From contig NC_081409.1 of the NCBI RefSeq assembly GCF_030272615.1, positions 208,985,190-209,049,189 on the forward strand: DNA of 64,000 nt, read 5' to 3'. Shown here one piece after another: positions 22,501-35,470 of the stretch (the stretch's first letter is position 1; each line of letters begins with the position of its first letter). The stretch is from Cryptomeria japonica (Eukaryota; Streptophyta; Pinopsida; Cupressales; Cupressaceae). The position numbers and the translations under genes were made by a program. Below the pieces are notes generated by a model that ran no database searches, was not told the origin of the DNA, and saw only the letters and a list, made by a program, of their open reading frames with translations.

Positions 22501-25500
22501 AGAGAAGGGAGGTTACTAGGGTTGACGGTTTTTCACTTAGGGGAGACTTTACATTCAAAAGAGGGGTTGAAACCCACAAGTTCCAATCCCACACAATGCA
22601 AGATTGGATTCTAAATGAGTTTCAAGGGTTAAGACAGCAAGGCTACCCTCTTTTGTAAAGAATGTGGATAGAATGATTAAGCTAGGAATGCATAGAAAGT
22701 GAGAAAGATTCGCTTATAAACTGAGATAGGAATATAGGATGAAGCTGCGGACTTGGAATTAGCAGTAAAATGTCGAGACGGCGCTGTCCTGCAAATTTGA
22801 GCGAAAGTTGACGGGACGATGGCACCCGACGTGCACACGGTCCTCCGAAAAATCTGCGAAATGAAGGGGGATCTTTTCGTCTCTGCACAAGGATTCCAGA
22901 TCTTCAATTTCAGTCGCGTACCTGTAACCTACACACAGAAAAACGAAGACGATTGGGGGGTTAGGGATTAGGGGTTTGCCCTTAGGTCAAACCTCGGTTT
23001 TGGAATTAACCAAGAAATGAGAAACGCTGTAAATGTAATGTAAAACAAGTACTAGTACCTTGTTGTAAGGATGTTTGTATCCTTATATGCGAAGGTATAG
23101 ATGTTGTTGTTTGTTGTATGTTGTATGTTGTAGTATGTGATCTCCTCTTCAATGGTTGAATCCTTGTCTTGAATGCAACACTTAGCCTTGAATGGAGACT
23201 TGGAATGATCAATTGCTTGAAGGAATGCTTGAATGCTTAAATGTTTGAATGCTTGAATGTTTTAGTATCGTTTTCACCTTTTTTTCATCCATTCTTATCT
23301 CTCCAAATGAGAGAGGAAAATGTAGTTTATATACTTGCCAATTAGGGTTGATAGACTGATTTTTCTGACCTTAGGCCGACCAGGAAACAATATTTTCCAA
23401 TTTGCAAACATAAAGACCCGAAGCCCCATAGGAGACTGGGCCCAGAATAGGGCCAGGGACCAGGGCGCTGGGCGCTCTGGTCCCACCTCCCGAGACAGCA
23501 GGGTGCAAGGAGGAATCAGGCCAGGGTGCAAGAAAATGCAGTTTTTGGTGCCATGAGCAAGTTTCGGGGTCTCCATTCAGGTTTCGTGTTGCGTCGCCAT
23601 CGTGAAGACCGAAATGCAGTCGAAATTGCAAGTGTCGCAATTTTAAGACGCTACAAAAACATTGTTGAAGATCTCTAGAATTGATTTACTAGTATGTAGA
23701 AAAAAATGGTCCTATCTAGACAAATGCCTCAAATCTTTTCACTAACTATATTTCTCTTCAATTTAGACATGGTCTACCCTTGTAAAATTAAACTTAATGC
23801 ATAGTCTTGAACTTGAACCACAAAAATGAACTGGAAAAATTAATGATTGTTATAAATATTTCTTACCTTGATGTTCACGTGTCTAAAGTGGGTTGGTGTT
23901 GAAAGACACTATTTGGTAAATCGGCAATTAATAATTTATTCCACTTTGGTAAATCCCCTAGATGAATTGATTTAACAATAATGAATGTGGGAAAGTTTGT
24001 AGGGACCTAAGATAATAATGTCAATTTGATAATGCAAATAGTGTTCTTAGTGATGATATACTGATGATGCGTAAATACATTAGGGCTTGCAACATGATTT
24101 CTAATGAATAATGCTCTTAATACAAAAACATAGGACACAAACCCATAAAAAAATATGTGTTGATTTAGGTCATTATAGGAGATTAATAACATGTAACAGT
24201 AGGTAATCATTATATTTATCCATTATAGCTAATGTGAACACATAACATATCTATAAAATAACTAGAGAAAAATATCATATAATAGAAGATATACATTAGA
24301 TTAAAATAATTAGGAAGAAAATTTAACTTTGAAAGCACAGGCTAAACCCACAATAGTGAGTCCCAAACTTGGGACATGAGAATTTTCAATTTGGATAGAG
24401 GTGAAAATTAAGAAACGCCTTCATTCAAGGGTGTTTTGAATGTAAAAAAACTTCAAATGTAGATAATTTTCATAAATGAAAAAAAGGGACCTTTGTTCAA
24501 AGGTTCCTTTCTACTCATTTTATCGAAAATTCCTTTCTATTCCTTTTATGAAATTTTTCATAGGATGAATAGAAAGGGTCTTTCTAATAAATTCTTACAA
24601 ATTTAAATCCATTAATATATTCAAAAACTCCAAATTTTAGGGCCAAAGATTAGCTATTTGAAAGATGAAATGTTTTAAATATATATCCCATAAATATGAA
24701 AACTATAAATCCATAGCATGCCTCTAGGAGTTGTCTAGGAGCTCTAGATCTCAAAATGACCAAGTCTACAACCTCATCATGGACAAGTATCCAAGGGTTG
24801 TTTTAGGAGATTCCAATATTCTAATAGGTCAACTCAATAACCTCCATGTAATTAAAGAATCATCTAAATACTAAAAAAATCTCCAAGCCATTGCATGATC
24901 AACTCCAATAGTTTAGGGATGAAATCCAAGGAAATTAACAATATGATCTACAATCCACTAATTATATTTTTTTTAATCTCCATATTTTTCCTTTTAGAAA
25001 TGACCATAATTTTTGTATTTGAAAAATATTCAACTACACAAGATAATCCTATTGATAACCAAGATTAGTATAGGGCTAAAAGTGCCCTTCTAATCAAGCT
25101 AAGACTAGTAAAAAACAAATACTAAACATCTAACTCTTGATCTTTGAAACTAATTGTAAGAAATAATATTAATCCTATATTAAAAAAAATTCAAAGTAAA
25201 TGTAAAATAAAAGATGCATAATACACAACACAATATTTATATAGAAAATCCTTTGCAAAAAATCAGGATGCCATGTAATTTTTATTTTGTCTAGCCATGT
25301 TCAATAAGTATGCATTTCATGCAATATTTGTATGGCGGGAAGAGACCTAGAGGGTTCTTTAATGACCACTCTTGGTCCCATTTAATATAAATGATATTAG
25401 ACATATAAAATAGCAAGAGGAAAATGTGTCACAATAAAATGTAGTAATACATCATAAGATGACTAAAAAACAATTGAATAGTACTATTATCATATAATTT

Positions 25501-27023
25501 TAATGTAGGCCTCAAAGTATATGCATATGTAGATAACATTATATACATCCTAATTATGGTGTGAATATATATATAATTATAAGTACTCTTAACATAAATA
25601 TTAAGAATAATTATAGCTAATAGCCCTTAAATAGAAAGAATAAAGTGTTTGGGTAGGACCTAAAGTGGTGAAAGAGTGGTTGAGCTTACTAATATTTTTA
25701 CAAATCAACTAATATACTACTTCTATAAATGAATCTTGTAGGATTAATTATTTAATTAATCATAATTAATTTTAAATATCCTATTAAATATAATGAAGCT
25801 AATGTTAGAAAATGTAAATAAATTTAAATATTTATTTGTTAAATCAATATGGAATATGACTTAGTTGGGTTACACAAGTGATTCATCAATTTCATAGATA
25901 TTTAAACATTGTTAGACTAACACACTAAAATATACAAACATTTCCAAAAATGATTTTGCAAATATGAATCTTATCTTTAAACTACCATTATAGACATTTT
26001 TAACTAATAATAAAGAGCTTATGTGAAATCATATATTTATCTTGTAGAGGGTTTTGGATGTACATGTGTGTGGGGTATTTGGGATCTTAGAAGAGCATGA
26101 AGAATCATAATTACAAACAATTACATGATAAAATAATTATGTACTAATTCAATTATGAGAAGTGAATAACTACTATTTAAATAGTGAATTGATTAAAAAA
26201 TAAAATTAATAAACAAAATTCGTATATTTTTATTAATATCAAATGATCAATTAATTTAGTGGAGTGAATTTATTCACAGTTTCTCTCTTATTTTTTCTTT
26301 TAACCTATGTATTGTTGTAAAGGTACGTAGAAATTATCTTCTCTATGTTTTTTTCACACTTTTATTCAATGCTATTTTATTTTTTCATATTATTATAATG
26401 TAGAACTGTAATAATTCATTTTATTTATTTTATGATTTTAGAGGCTTTAGCCAAACTTAAGAATATTTCATGTACATGGTATTGGTCTTAGATTGTGCAT
26501 CTTCTCTATGATTGCATCACCTTTCGTTTAATCATATTAAATATTTTTTCCATGGTAATGGATTTGATATTGTTATAAATTAAAATACTAATTCTCACAT
26601 TTTTTTCTCATTATTTAGGGGCCTAAGTCAAAGGCGGGAGCATATTATGCATTTGGTTCTGGTCCTAGATTGTGCCCAGGGAGCAATCTTGCTAAAATGC
26701 AATTATTCATGTTTTTACATCTTGTATCCAATGATTATAAGTAATTTTCTAATATAAATACTTTTAAATATTGATAAACTGATTTTCTAAAATTTCATGA
26801 CTTGTACCTTCAATTATTAAACTAGGCAATAGCTTATTGTATATCTTACATAATTCTTTCATTCCTTATTTTAAGATGGAATGTAATGTTAATTAAATGG
26901 CACTAAAGATTTTTCTTGTTTTTTGAGAGCAGGTGGGAGCTTGAAAATCCAAATTTTAAGATAAAGCATCTGCCACATTCAATGGTCGTAGATGGTGCAA
27001 AAATGAAATTCAGTCCTATTTAG
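19540..27023 (+). CDS. Cytochrome P450, CYP85 clan, CYP88-like; one frameshift, possible pseudogene
   Basis: Nine exons, all with GT-AG introns: 19540-19772, 19936-20266, 20359-20508, 21152-21408, 21691-21777, 21910-21988, 22088-22194, 26619-26740 and 26933-27023. They total 1457 bases; one more base would give 485 residues, the usual length. Seen: an N-terminal membrane anchor (about residues 1-25), the proline hinge LPPGHLGWPIIGEW, the K-helix ExxR (EIVR), PERW, and the heme loop FGSGPRLCPG with its cysteine ligand. Overall pattern, including GYIFPKGWKV and the HLPHS end, is closest to CYP88 enzymes, which oxidise ent-kaurenoic acid in gibberellin synthesis at the ER; the substrate here is unknown. 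Oddities: exon 4 lacks one base in an A run at 21275-21278, giving TGA at 21281, and the I-helix reads AGYAST, without the usual acidic residue. It is either a recent pseudogene or a homopolymer sequence error. Confidence 0.85.
20640..21070. repeat. Duplicated segment in P450 intron 3
   Basis: Intron 3 contains two related blocks about 190 bp apart. Each has AACAAAATGATGYCACCAAC, CATCCAACCAACAAAAT or a close variant, and TTCATCATTAAYAAATATT. The first block also has a short run of CCAACCACT units near 20762-20788. It does not touch the splice sites. Confidence 0.55.
21508..21646. mobile_element. Fold-back MITE in P450 intron 4
   Basis: The left arm (TTTTCATCAACGTTT near 21532) is the reverse complement of the right arm (AAACGTTGATGAAAAAA near 21623). 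Between them are TGATCTATTATCAGGATG and GGATCATATAACATGATG, also mirrored. It is the only full palindrome of this family in the window. It lies well inside intron 4 (21409-21690), so it should not disturb splicing. Confidence 0.65.
22195..26618 (+). other. Long intron 7 of the P450 gene
   Basis: It is 4,424 bp, with donor GTAAGT after PERWD and acceptor TTATTTAG before the heme-loop exon. It contains a 1.2-kb solo LTR (22446-23655); the rest, 23661-26618, is AT-rich with no coding or repeat structure that I can name. Long introns filled with transposons are common in gymnosperms. Confidence 0.8.
22446..23655 (-). mobile_element. Solo LTR in P450 intron 7
   Basis: A 1,210-bp block, GC-richer than its surroundings, begins with TG and ends with CA on both strands (minus strand: TGTAGCGTC ... 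CTTTACA). It is flanked by AAAAC at 22441-22445 and 23656-23660, a five-base target duplication. No internal gag-pol is present, so it is what remains after LTR-LTR recombination. The short frames inside it have no family motifs. Confidence 0.65.
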
Positions 27024-27619
27024 AAGGAAATAAAATGTATAAATATTGATATTGTGTTTTCAGTTCTTCTAAATAATCAACAAATAGTATATGATAACCA
27101 ATATTAAACACTTTTTAATATTTGAGATATTTTTTGACGCTAATTTTTAATTTATATTTTTTGATCTTTATGAATTTTAATTTTGTATATTACGTATAGT
27201 ATTATATTTTAACAAATGTATTTCTTGTGTAATATATAAAATTAATATGTAAAGAATTTCATCTCTCTATTATTTTCAATTTTTTATTTATTCAAAATAA
27301 CTTTATTTATATTTTAAATGTTCAAAATATTTCAAGTAAATGTTAATTATTAAGTTATAGAACTTAAATGAATATATAACAATTGTGACCATCAATATAT
27401 AGCCACTATATTCAAACAAACAAACAATATCAAATTTCCATAATTTCAAATACCATATTATAGTCTTTCTAATTCTAAGTAGATTTTGATGGTCCATAAA
27501 AGTAAAAGGAAGATGCTAACTGTTTTAGGGAAGTAAATCAACTTACACGAAATATCTTGAAACCAAAGGAAATGTGTAATAATGAATAAGTGCACTATGA
27601 TAGTTAGGTTGAGATAGTT
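27024..27619. other. P450 3' flank
   Basis: AT-rich sequence with no gene. Candidate polyadenylation signals are weak AATAAA-like strings such as AAATAAAATG just after the stop. The stretch ends with ATGCT at 27620-27624, the left target duplication of element D. Confidence 0.5.
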
Positions 27620-27624
27620 ATGCT

Positions 27625-28260
27625 TGTGTATGAAGGAAAAATCAGCATGTCAATTAGACTAAAATGTAACCAGTAAACCTTAAATCTAGTCACAAGAATC
27701 AATCGCAACATAATGAAAAAATACTAAATGAAATCAACAAAAAAATTAAAATAACAAAACCATAAGAAAACTCAATGTTGACTTCAATGCAGTTTCCTTG
27801 TGTTGGGTGATGGCTCTCAAAGTCGTATACATGTACAAGAATTACGAAGATAGTGGTTATTGTTGTAATTTGAAATGATAGATAAATGAGATTAAATAGA
27901 TTTAGGAAATTTATTTAATCAAAAGAACATCGTTAGGTAATTAAATAATTTAAAATTATTATTTAATTATGAGAAGATAAAAACTGAATTTAATTAAAAA
28001 TTAAGATCTCTTAATTAAAATAATTAAACAAAGTTAATTAAATAATAAGATTATCTAATTAATATTAGGAGGGAAATAATCAAAGAATAATTGATTATGA
28101 AATTAGAGGGAAATTTGAATTGTGATTTTTAAACAAAAGATTAATATTAATTTAGAAGAATAAAATTAGATTAATTAAGTAATGAAAATTATATAATTAA
28201 GAAAGATGAATAATTAGTAAAATTGGTGTTTGTAGGCACGGGACAATTTAGGTGTCTACA
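27625..28260 (-). repeat. LTR of element D, left copy
   Basis: It is 636 bp, very rich in AATTAA in its right half, ending in GTGTCTACA. Compared with the right copy it lacks about 445 bp in the middle (after GTGGTTATTG), so it carries an internal deletion. Confidence 0.8.
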
Positions 28261-29830
28261 TTTTGTCTCTCTTTGAGACAATGTTCCAAGTACTGGATTG
28301 TTTCAAAGAAAAAGTGAAAAACATGCCATAATATGTCAAGGGATGGAGGTAGGATGCCCCATTAAGAGATTGTTTGTGCATTAAAGGCATGAATGATCTC
28401 TCAAAAGAAGTAGAATGTTGTACGAGAGATAGAAGAATGGCTATCTTGATGACATGTAAGGGTTTGATTGGATAGTAGAGATGGTTGGAGTGATTTATAG
28501 ATTGATTGGATTAATTAGATTGATTGGTAAAGATCGGGTCTGGTTTTAGGAAGGACACATCCTGTATAAGACAAAAAGATAGATGATTGTCTTGTTTCAA
28601 GAAAGACACATCCTATATAAGACAAATGATAGATGAATGTTTGATGAAAGATGAAATATGATGAAAGTGAAGAATGTTAGTTTATGGTAAACAAGGGTTT
28701 ATTGTGTTTTTATTGGTGTACAACAATATCACCATTGAGCCTTATCATGTGGCAAGTGGATATATTGCACCAACGTATGGAAAGAACAAGGTGAGGACTA
28801 TCCCCTTGTGTTAATAGATGCATTGCAGACACAAAATTCCCTAACTCATACTAGAGTTAATAAATCCCTGTCAGAATATGTGAGGAAGTAACCACAGAGC
28901 ATGTTAATCTTGATGCAAAATAGCATTATATGACCTTTGACTTGCATAGGGTGTTCTAATTATGTCAAATGTACACATAAGGAACTTTGTTGCTCTAGCA
29001 ATATTATCAAGACAAGCCACAAATAAAATCAAAGATAAAAATCATGATCCATCCTTGCTCCTTTAATCACTTAAAGATATCATTGAGTAGCATAGGAACA
29101 TGATGTAAAGATAAATCAAATAAAAGATAAGACTTAATTGACCAAACGAGTCAACAGTCATACCGATCTTCTTGCCAAAGATAAGTGTTTGTTAATAGGA
29201 TTATGTTGCATAGGATGATCATAATGTTTGGTTCCATAAATGAAGTACCTCGTACAAGATAGATCTATCTGGTTTCGAGTATACCACATCTTGTAGAAGA
29301 CATATAATATTTGATAAATATTGCTATTGTTGATTAGGAAATTGATTAGTTAGGTTGTAGGCTAGCTTCGTAGGTCTGTTTATTGATGCACAATTTTTTA
29401 AGCTCAATTTTTTGTTTGATGTTCTATTTGTTTTTGCTCAAAGTCTCAACGTCTTAGCAAGAGACATTTTATTATAGATTGTGATTGATGGTGTTTTTTG
29501 TGTTTTTTTATTGTTTTCTAATTTTTAGAGTTTTCTAGGGCTATTTGATGCTTTTGGCTTTTAATATTTTATTTTATTTTATTTTTTGATTTTGATAAAT
29601 TGTTTGATTTGTTTGGATTTTAAAATTTTAATTTTTAATTTTTTGACTTTTTGGAAGATAATGGATGCATGATGGGAGATGGAGGAAGGACTTGGCATAT
29701 TGTTCTTTAGATGGTACACTTGAAATATGTGCTACAATGGTATGTGACTATTAAAGGTATGTTCAAAGAAATTGTTAGGGTGATGGTAAAGGGAAATGAA
29801 ATGGATGTTAAAATAGAATGGGGAAATGAT
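28261..29830. other. Interior of element D, non-coding part
   Basis: No coding motif is visible. It has near-duplicated phrases such as GGACACATCCTGTATAAGAC and GACACATCCTATATAAGAC at about 28553 and 28604, and purine-rich stretches near the left LTR. Confidence 0.5.
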
Positions 29831-31582
29831 TTATGCAAAGGGTTGGATGGGAGGTATGAATGGATGGGAAATAGGTGTTGGATAATGGGTAGGATGTTGG
29901 AAAATTTGTGTTTGGGTGGATGGAAATGTTGTCAAGATCAAATTTGGCACACACCTTGAGGGATTGTGGAGTGATGGAGGACAATTGGAATTTTGATTTT
30001 GAGATTTTGATGGAGGAGTGGATATGGATTTTGGGATATAAGGACCCAAAATGGATTAAGAAGGTGATGGAGTATCTAAGATAGTGGATTTTGGGATAGA
30101 GAGAGCAAAAATAAACTTGAAAAGTGAGAGATGTTTAGATGGAGGAATGAAGGAAGCCTTTGGAATAACAAGTTTGGATGCCAATTTTGACTTTTCTTTA
30201 GGATATAGTATTTCTATGAGCACCTTGGGAATCCACATGGTTTTTAATTTATTTCCTTTTTGGTTCTTTAGAATGCATTGCTTCTACAAGTGACTTAGGA
30301 ATCCACACAATTTTGGATTTTTCTTTTTGCTTAATGGGCCCTTGTGGCCTTTTGGATTGTTCTTTTTTCTTTTGGATAAAATTTTGCTTTGTTTTTACAC
30401 ATCTTTTAGATTGGACATGTTAATCTTTGGATGTATATAGATTTTTGGACTTGTGGATTTTATGCTTGGCATCCAAATTGCTCTGAGGGGTAATGGGATT
30501 CATAGATAAATAGGAACAATATGAAGGTATTTTGGATAGGTTGATATGGGTAGATGGTTGGAAGGTTCTCAAGGGTTTGTTCCTTTGTTAATCTTGATTT
30601 ATTGTAGGGTAAGTGGATTGTGAACTAAAGTTGATATGGATAGTAGAAGGAGGAATATTAGAACCTAAGGTGGATGGAAGGGATGAAGTCTTTGGTTTTC
30701 AGATATGAGGACCCAAAATGGATTTGGAGGATGGAGAATGCACATGTTTGGACTTAGATGGAGGGATGTGAGATTTAGTAGGGATACAACATTTTTAGAG
30801 TGAACTATGTAGCCAACGCCATGATGATTTGGATTTTCTTTTATATGAAGGAGTTCTATTATTCCTTGTTCGTGTAGGTTTAACTTTTTTCCTTGATAAT
30901 GCATGTTTTGACAAATGTTTTTAGAAATGGGATACTTGTTATTTTTGAAACAAGATGCGAGTCCATTTTGAGGGGGATATGGTATGGAAGGAATGACAGG
31001 ATAATTAGGTAGACCACATTGGATGAAATTGGAGGAACCCATTTGATAAGTATGGGGTTCATAACTATCTTGGATAAGGGTGATGGGATATTCAGATGGA
31101 TATGGAAGATTATGACTAGAGGATGAAGTGATACTTTGATCTTTACTTGGAAGAGGATCATTTGAAGTTATTCTTTGCTCTTGATTTTGAATTGGATCAT
31201 TGGAGGGGATGGACCTTGGGAAACCATGATATTGTTTAGGAGGTGGGTTATGAATGTGATTTGGAAGGATACTTTTCTCTTTATATGAAAGTCGGGGTTC
31301 ATCGTGGATGGAATACAAAAGGATGAGGGGATATTCATAAGAATCCTAATAGGTAGGATCTTGATAAAAAATTGGATTGCATTGGAGAGTCATTGTATCT
31401 TGATCTTGATTTATGCTAGGGTTTGTTTCTTCTAACTTTGGATTATCCTCTTGACATGGGGTATGAGTTTGAATATGTATGCGGGATTCTTGGAAGGAGT
31501 CCATATTTTGGCATGATAGAAATGGATTTTGAGTGTAACTCTCTAGAGTAGGGTTGGTTGGGAATGGAGCATGTGGTGGCAT
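29831..31582 (-). pseudogene. Pro/Ser/His-rich frame of element D, function unknown
   Basis: Four open pieces on the minus strand (31582-31346, 31318-30665, 30238-30056 and 30049-29831) lie in the same frame. The gaps hold stops that fit CAG, CAA or CGA changed by C to T. The first two pieces are separated by a single TAG, so about 300 residues are almost continuous. Composition is rich in Pro, Ser, His, Asn and Ile (for example NPPPKQYHGFPRSIPSNDPI), with no cysteines in a metal-binding pattern and no catalytic motif. Short similar phrases recur in the last two pieces, such as GPYIPKSISTPPS and WVLISENQRLHPFHPP. It may be an extra protein of the element or a decayed gag; I cannot tell. Confidence 0.5.
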
Positions 31583-34500
31583 TGGATCTAGGAATTTAAT
31601 TGTATAAGGGATATGTATAAAGAAATGGATTAGCTTGAATTTTTACTATGGATAGCCCTCGGGATAAACTCAAAATATGTCATCATTCAATTTACTATTT
31701 AGTGTGGAATCACATGAGGTAGATATGGCATTGATATAATCACTTTGGAATGAGCCATTGCTAGACATAGGTGTATTATTTTGTTCATGCTTGAAAGAGG
31801 CCTCTTGATATATTTGATTTCTCTTGCTTTGTGATTGTGTATAGACCATGAAAGATTCCTAGGACTACACTTATGAATGTAAAGGTAAACACTATGTTTT
31901 TGGATTTTTTTTGAATTTTTGATGATAATGGAACTAAAATGCACCAATGTTTTTGGATTTTTGATATATTTTATGATGTTTGGATGATTATCTTAGCAAA
32001 AGACTATGAAATTCTATAAGATTGACTCCTAGGAAATTTGTGAGTGCGAACATATGAATGTTCACCTAAGAAATTGAAAGAGAAACCTTGACCTAAAGAT
32101 ACGATGTTGATTGATTGATGATTTGATCAATGTTGTGACCCTGTGCTAGAATGATGAGCACAAGGGATAAAATTGATAATTGATTGATATTGAAAATTCA
32201 ATGAGGTCTTGGTATCTTTACAACGACTAAGGTTTAACCCTAAGATCTAGTTTTTTAATTCTTTAAGAACAATTGATTATTATAATGCAATTTGCCTAAG
32301 GATGCTAATATTTGGAAACTAATATTGGATTTGAAGAGGGGAAAATAGATTTGAAGGTCAAATGATCAAAAAATAACGAAATAAACATGTAGAATGCTAA
32401 AATATCATTAAAAGACCATTTCACCTTGCTATTTTACCTTCTCCTTCGGATTGAGCTTGATGAAGTGAAGGCGCCCCTTGATAATGCTCCACTTGATGTG
32501 CTCCTTTGATTGCTGGATGTGGATGGCTCTCCAATGTTGTGCACAAATGGAATGGATTTGAAAAATGATAAGGATGAGATGATCAGGTTGCCAAGATGAT
32601 TTCCTAGGCTCAAAAGGGCAGCATAAACTTACTGGATTTCAAGATGTTTAGAATGAAGGGATGGAGCCCTATTTTATAGGAAGAGGAGAGGAAAACGAAT
32701 GGCTAGGATGAATTCAAGATGAAGGGATAAGATTTACTTGTGAGCTCACACAAGGTCCAAGAGAGGGTGTGGAGACCAAGAAATATGCCTTAAAGGCATT
32801 TCGTATCTCCACCCTCCACAAGGTGCATTGGAGGAATTAAAAATTCTCCAAAAAAGGATATTATGGGGATTGGAGGAATAAAAAATAATTAAAAATTCCT
32901 TGGGAGAGGGAATACCTGGAGGAATGTGAGATTTCAAAAATCTTACATTCACTTAGGAAAAGAGCATTTAAAGCTAGTGGCTGGATGAAAAGGACAAAGA
33001 GTTGACTTTGTGGCTAATCATGATGATTAACCATTAACGACTCATTAGGAGGGGGATTAGAGGAAATGTTAGGTGGGATTAATATTTGTAGGACAATTTG
33101 ACTGGGAGAGAGAATGAGTGGAGGGAATAAAAAATTAGAAGAATAATGTTAAGTGAGTTTAGGGAGTTTCTAGAAGAATTTATTAGGTTAATGATGAATT
33201 AAGAAGATGATTTGTAGGAATCATGTAGGTTAACTAATTAATTGAAATTAATTAGCTAAGAGGAAGATTTGTGAGGATTTGATTTTTTAGAAGAATAAAG
33301 AAAGGGATTGATTTATTAAATAAATCAATCACATGCTATAGTGACAATATTAATTATATTTAATTAATATTGAGAGGAATTTGAATTAACATAATTAATT
33401 AATTAATTATGTGAGGAACTAAAAATAATTAAAATAATTATTTTTAAGTGTCTACAGGATCCTAATTTGGCAGTTTGAATGACCTTTTGAATTTTTTTTT
33501 TTCAGGAAATTGTGTAATTAGATTCAACAAATATGTAAAATATTCAAGTCAATTATGAAAATCTATTGGTGAGTGCATCAAAGATTGGTCTCAAATGCAA
33601 AAATTTATTTGGAAGACGCAAAAATTGAAAGGAGATTGCATGATCAATTTTGTAAATGTGTAATAGGTGTTTGAAAATTGTTTTTGGGAATCTTTTTAGA
33701 GAGATCAAGTGATCAAACAGTTAGAGTATTGAGAATATAGTGTGTCTGCTGACCCAGGATACTTCGAAATTCAGAGTTTTGCATTAAAGGCCTAGATTGG
33801 CACAAAGATGGACTAACTCTATTGGTATAAACACAACAATTTTAGCAAGAACCTATTACACAATATGACCCTCGCTACAATAAAATACCTATCTACAACA
33901 AATAGATAAAGGTTTGATGGCACATACCTAATAGCATAGGCGCAACTAACACTTACACACCTTTCCTCTTACCCTGAAGATCTAGAGATCTTATGAAACA
34001 GAGAATTCTCATTTTACTATAGGAGGTCATGAGGGGTATCTATGGGAAATGATCCAAACTCTTATAACTATCAAGTATAGAGTTTTAGGCCTCTACTTAC
34101 AAGGGTTTTTAGTCAATATTCAAGGAAACTAACACATACACATTTGGTGGCAAGACACTCAAGTCTCTAGTTAATCATGTGTGGCTCTAAGTCCACCTCC
34201 CCATTGATACCCCAAACATATTATTGTTTGATGGACTATATATTTCACTCTCACCCTTTTTGTATAGTTTTCTGAATACATATCGCTCAAGGTCAAGTCA
34301 CAGGGTGATGAAATCCCCAGGGAGCCTCTCCTACTAGAATCCTAAGATTTTCTCTTACACCCAGGCTCCACGAAGGCAAGGGGAGAGGATACTTCTAATA
34401 GGATTTTGGTTAAATAACAAAAATGTGTTGAAGCACTAGAGAATCAAACAATGATTAATTCTAGAAATCCAAATGTTTGCTAACTTCCAGGAACAAAAGA

Positions 34501-34659
34501 ATACAATTAATAAAGATTAAAAATCAGATCCATGGTTCTTGCAAGGAACTTGTTGGTAATTTGAATGGATTATGTCTTAGACCCATGATTTCTACAATGC
34601 TACACAAATTGATTAGTGGCCAAAAATAACATAGATCAAATGCTTGCGCATCCTTTGAT
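31583..34659. other. Interior of element D, right part
   Basis: No gene is visible. GGA-rich sequence at 32700-33200 gives way to AATTAA-rich sequence ending in GTGTCTACA at 33456, which resembles the end of the D LTR and may be a related LTR fragment. 33460-34650 has no structure I can name. Confidence 0.4.
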
Positions 34660-35470
34660 GAAGTAATTACAACAGTGATAGTAAAAGAGAAATAACTTTC
34701 TCAATCTTAATTAAATTTTAAATAACAAAATGATTTGGAAAATTAAGAGTGAGATCTAATAGACCTAAAATACATTTTACAAAATTCCATGTCTCGAATT
34801 TTTTATAGATGAAAGATCAGCCCAAATTTTTAGAAGAAGACAATGATATCAAAATTGCAATAACTTATTTAATTCTTAGTAAAATTTTGAACTGTTAAAT
34901 GATTTGGAAATTTAAGAGTGAAATCTAAAAAAATTATGAAATTATTTTTTGCAAAATTATACATGTGGAATTCTATATTAGTGAAAAAGCAACATGGGTT
35001 TGAAAGGAAAATCACAATTTGATAGAGCAATTATATTTGCAATACTAAAATAAAAATAAATTTCTCAATTCTTGATGAAATTTCAAACCATAAAATGATT
35101 CAAAAAAAAAAGAGTGAGATGATCTAAAAAAATATGAAATTATTTTTTCAAAATTCTACATGTGAAATTTTTGATTAATGAACAAACAACACGGATTTGA
35201 AAGAAAAATCACAATTTGATGGAGCAATTACAGTTGCGATACTAAATAGCGATAAATTTATCAATTATTAACAGAATTTAATACCATAAAATGATTCATA
35301 AAGCTAAGAGTTAGATGTAAAAATATATAAAATCATTTTTACAAAATTATACATGTTGAATTTTTTATAAATAAAAGAACAATACGAGTTTTAAAGGAAA
35401 ATTGCAAGAAAATGTGAAAATGGTGATTGGGGTTTTAAAGGAAAATCACAAGAAAATGTGTAAGATTGAC
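34660..35470. repeat. Imperfect tandem repeat, period about 196 bp
   Basis: The anchor AAATGATT followed by AAGAGTGAGATCTAA or a variant occurs at 34730, 34899, 35095 and 35291, spacing 169, 196 and 196. Other shared pieces are CAATTTGATGGAGCAATTAC, ACATGTGGAATTTT and AACAACACGGGTTTGAAAG. It lies just outside the right LTR of D, in the leader if D reads on the minus strand. Confidence 0.75.

Noticed and set aside
22434-23640. GC-rich open frames on both strands that look like exons
   Set aside because: They lie within a solo LTR with clear ends and duplication and contain no protein motif.
33000-33456. Second element-D LTR ending at 33456
   Set aside because: It shares the GTGTCTACA end and AATTAA richness, but no second boundary or duplication (GGATC expected) was found.
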